Below, piece by piece: positions 60,802 through 64,000 of a stretch of 64,000 bases of DNA. Within the stretch, counting starts at the first letter, position 1. Each line of letters starts with the position of its first letter. Where the stretch lies: contig NC_135175.1 in assembly GCF_041146795.1 (NCBI RefSeq), positions 25,623,075 through 25,687,074 on the forward strand, in the 5' to 3' direction. A program made the position numbers and the translations under genes. The DNA comes from Maylandia zebra (lineage: Eukaryota; Chordata; Actinopteri; Cichliformes; Cichlidae). The notes beneath the pieces were generated by a model, which worked only from the letters and a program-made list of their open reading frames with translations, had not been told where the DNA came from and did no database searches.

Positions 60802-62699
60802 GTACAAGTCACCTCTAACTGAGCTGCAGTAATTTGTGCCAATAACCTTTTGATCTTTCGTAATATAGCCACAAGCCGCCCCATTAGTCAGATTACTCTT
60901 TGAGTAATAAAAGTCCACAATTGAAGGAATGCAATGCACACAACTTATATTAAGGTGTTGTTTTTTCAGCTGGGACGACTGAAAATAAAAAGTGCATTCA
61001 GGTTAACCAGATCAGATAACAAATGCTATCCTAATGTGTGCATGAACATACTACTGAATGAAAATTTCCTATCCATTTTCATGTTTTATTTTGCTAGAGT
61101 CACAAAAGCTTTTGTTATTCAGCATTTTTTGGTCAGATGAATTTCAGACCTCTGTGAGTTTGGTTACAATATGTCACTTCCTGGCTGAAAAATTAAGTGC
61201 CAAAGCCTGCAGTTCCAAAAATAGCCACCAGCTCCAAACTGTAACTGGTTTACAGTTGTCTTAGACTTACAAGACCGGGTTTTACAGCAGAAATATGGAT
61301 GTACTTGGGAAAAGAGAAATTTGGTTCTCAATAATAAATTTGATGCCCCGGTAAAGGTAAAAAAACAAAACAAACAACCCCAAAATGATTGATGAACTTA
61401 AATATAAACTTCCTTATTAAGAAGTCATTTAAGTCATAGGCATAGTGTGGCAGTGCATATACTTAAAATGGACTGCTGCTGACAGGCAGCCTCATTACAT
61501 ACACTACACTTAAAGAAACAAGAACCTCTGAATGTTTGTATCAAAAGGTACTGCAAGCGTTGGGTTTGGTTCTAATTGTGTCACGGCCTAACATTTTGAA
61601 TACTTATACTGGGATTATGCTTTCCGCATCCACAAGTTCACTAGGATCCAATAGGATCCACTTGGGTCTGCATGATGGACATTTCATCATCAGATAGTTA
61701 GCATGAGGGTCTGTGAAGATGTCTGTTTTTTATGACTTTGCAGACTTGTCAGCAAAATTTACATTACAATGCATGCGCCGCAGGAAGTGAAGTGCTACAG
61801 GAATGATGTTTTAAGGCTGTAAAACCCCTCACTACACACTTTATAAACTTTTCTCAGACAGGCATGAACATTTTCACGCTTTTCTCTCTTGTTTAAATAC
61901 TCTCAAAGTTCAAACCTTCGTAGAAAAAAAGGTCCAGTATTATAGTCTGAAACCAAAGGCACCCGCAGCTGCCTTTGACGGTGCAAAACCTTTGGATGAC
62001 TTTTGTTTTCACTCCCATATTTGATTTCTTTACCACTTTCCCGCTAGGCCACTATGTAACCGCTACCTGTCTGCTAGTCATAAATGAAGCTACTTGTACT
62101 AACAGGCCAACAAAGTAGTCAGTGTTCCAGTTTTTATGCATGTATTTTATTTGTATCTAACTTAGCATTAGTTAGCAGGTATCTGTTTCTGTGTGATGCA
62201 TCCTTTCAGGCAATGGATGCACTTTGCTAACAAGCTAGCTTGTACTAGCTAATAACAAAGACATACGATCACATATTGGTCCATGAAATCACAACAATGA
62301 CTGCTGCAAGGTCACAATAAAGTCCACAAAGGGTGACGTGATGGTGTCTACATCCATCTTCTATCTACAGTCTATATGTATCAGCGACCATCACTCAACA
62401 TGTTCGAGCTGTAGGGCCACTGAACTAACCGGCAGTCCAACGAGTATTATAGGACTTAAACGACCATCTAAAGATTTAGACACCCACTGTTTTTTTGACA
62501 TAACTCTTTCTTTATTTTCATGGCTAACAGTGAGTCAAATACAATGCTCACTGGTAGCAACTTTGACATGTTTACTTAGCAATGTCTTTAACACTTGCTA
62601 TTAAAAGCTGCACGGAGCTTGCGCTTAATTAAGCTTGTCGTCATTCAGCCTTTCATTCCCAGTTCTGAGCCTTGGAGTAGAAATATTAGACTTTTTCTT

Positions 62700-62930
62700 T
62701 TGTTCAAATGAAAGTCATAACAAAATCGGAGCTGAGATCACCATGGCCTAAGCTGCAGCTGCGCTCATTAGCAGTGAGAGGATTTGGAAGGTTTTTGGGG
62801 GTATGGAGATTTGACTCTCGGAGGCAGAGCTGGTGGCCTGATAGAGTGTTTTGTGACTTCCTCTTCATTCTGCTGATGTCAAACATGATCATTCCAAGTG
62901 TGAACGGAAGACAAACAGTCTAGGAAGGGG
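62700..62930. promoter_or_regulatory. candidate conserved non-coding element
   Basis: Balanced unique sequence open for 71 codons on plus and 62 on minus, with TGCGCTCATTAGCAGTGAG. Low stop density on both strands fits constraint or chance; no protein family is seen. Confidence 0.25.
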
Positions 62931-63129
62931 TAAATAAGTCGCTGTGACTTGCTCTCCATATGGAAGTTATCACAGGAAGTAGGTAAGCTAATGCATCCTG
63001 AAGCATCTTGGGAACACTCTCACTCTTACTCATTCCCAGATGGCTGGCTCTGTTTCATTCATTAAAGGGACAGTAAGAAAAAGTTTACTACGGAAAAAGC
63101 ATGGCTGTAATTTGGAACCGTGATTGTGG

Positions 63130-63640
63130 ATTTTTCTTAGTAATGTGCTGATAATTACAGCTCTAAACGGCGCAAGCTTTGTCTTAAAAATCTCCCGTTT
63201 GCCACGTCACAGGGCGTGCTACGACTTTGCACTCCCTAAAATACAGTAGTCCCATAACTCACTTGACGAGGGGAGGGATGATACTTATCTGTAGAGAAAG
63301 GTCCCTTTTAGATCTCAATCTCTCTCTTTGAATCATAAGATAGCTTACACATTCTTTGTGTGGTTATAATTACAGCACATTCCCCATTCGGCCCCAGAAC
63401 TCATAACCTCTTATCAGGTGTAACCCTACACTCGCCTCAACTTTAACCCTCGTAGCCCTTGCCCCAATGCATCCATCCAAACAAAAGGTAATTGTGAGCA
63501 GCTGTGGAACCCCAGTGACTGGTTCATCTTATGAAGGGCCGGCAAAATATTTCCCCCCGTCAGGCAGAGTAGCGGCCCCTGATCTCAGCACAGCAGAAAC
63601 CCCCACGGAGTGCCTGGCAATAGCGTGCTATGATAAGTTG
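63130..63640. promoter_or_regulatory. candidate conserved non-coding element
   Basis: Contains two TAATTACAG words (GCTGATAATTACAGC and GGTTATAATTACAGCAC) about 220 bp apart, CACGTCACAGGG, and TTATCAGGTGTAACC. Repeat-free and balanced, in gli3 intron 2. Confidence 0.35.
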
Positions 63641-64000
63641 TGAAAAGTGGAAAACAATTAGGGAGGGCAGGTGGACTGGTTAGTGCGCATGTTTCCAAAG
63701 ATATCTCTGCTACCAGGAAGCACAGACGTCTTCTGTGACCGTGAATCAGCTCGGAAACGGGTATTGATCTGATCAGAGCTTATTAGTGATGATAACCTTA
63801 AGCTGCAAAATCCTCCCTTCGTGTGCACTGCAGCGATAATTTCCAACTTAAGCATTCCTTGCTCCTTTGCTCTCTTCTCCATAGTTGGGTTTGTCCGGGA
63901 TGAACAGGCCCCGGAGTAATTATTGAGTCTTGGTAGAGCGTTCCCACATGGTTAGCTAAATGGTGGCTTCATCCTGTGTACCATTCATCTCTGTGTCCCC

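Larger units (their letters stand above)
60802..64000 (+). other. gli3 intron 2 (part)
   Basis: Intronic sequence to the right edge. It contains (G)CTAAC/TTAGC-rich text near 62157-62250 and two unique-looking blocks (62700-62930 and 63130-63640). No exon of gli3 or another gene is recognised. The next gli3 exon should begin in the GLI3 sequence EDESPGQ and is not here. Confidence 0.6.

Noticed and set aside
1..64000. CRISPR arrays, operons, phage or bacterial features
   Set aside because: None seen; the sequence is plainly vertebrate nuclear DNA. No tRNA or rRNA gene was recognised either.

Overview
This is a fragment of a ray-finned fish (teleost) nuclear chromosome, probably a percomorph. 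The evidence is short vertebrate exons with GT-AG introns, Tc1/mariner relics of the kinds common in teleosts, long (AC)n tracts, and fish-like orthologues of known vertebrate genes. No genus can be named from sequence alone.

Layout, left to right. (1) About 1-9.15 kb, minus strand: the 5' end of dnajc13 (RME-8). A promoter and non-coding exon 1 lie near 9.0-9.15 kb, and coding exon 2 (start codon) at 6162-6242. The rest of the gene runs off the left edge through an intron of more than 6 kb. In that intron, at 110-271, sits one intact mthfd2-type exon on the same strand, flanked by 14-bp direct repeats. (2) 9.15-13.1 kb: intergenic, with a LINE 3' fragment and the lztfl1 promoter, which holds two X-box-like sites. 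(3) 13142-20.5 kb, plus strand: complete lztfl1 (BBS17), ten coding exons, 298 aa. (4) 20.5-27.5 kb: intergenic, with a Tc1 copy, other repeats and an (AC)38 tract. (5) 27.5-30.0 kb, plus strand: complete ccr9-type chemokine receptor, 359 aa from two coding exons. (6) 30-43 kb: intergenic, with two more Tc1 relics and several unique-looking segments. (7) About 43.1 kb to the right edge, plus strand: the 5' end of gli3. A probable non-coding first exon ends at 43513, intron 1 is about 17 kb, and coding exon 2 at 60628-60801 carries the start codon and 44 codons. Intron 2 fills the rest. The gli3 introns hold many candidate cis-regulatory segments.

The genes are not an operon. lztfl1 next to ccr9 repeats the human 3p21.31 order. 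dnajc13 (human 3q22) and gli3 (human 7p14) beside them make a fish-style neighbourhood. dnajc13 acts in endosomal sorting, lztfl1 in BBSome and ciliary Smoothened traffic, gli3 as a cilium-dependent Hedgehog transcription factor, and ccr9 in leukocyte homing. The most notable observations are the isolated mthfd2 exon between direct repeats, the (TG)n tract replacing the polypyrimidine tract of lztfl1 exon 9, the paired X-box-like sites before lztfl1, an upstream ORF overlapping the gli3 start codon, and a 50-nt near-perfect hairpin in lztfl1 intron 3. Gene names rest on protein patterns I recognise, not on a database search. Regulatory calls are inferences.
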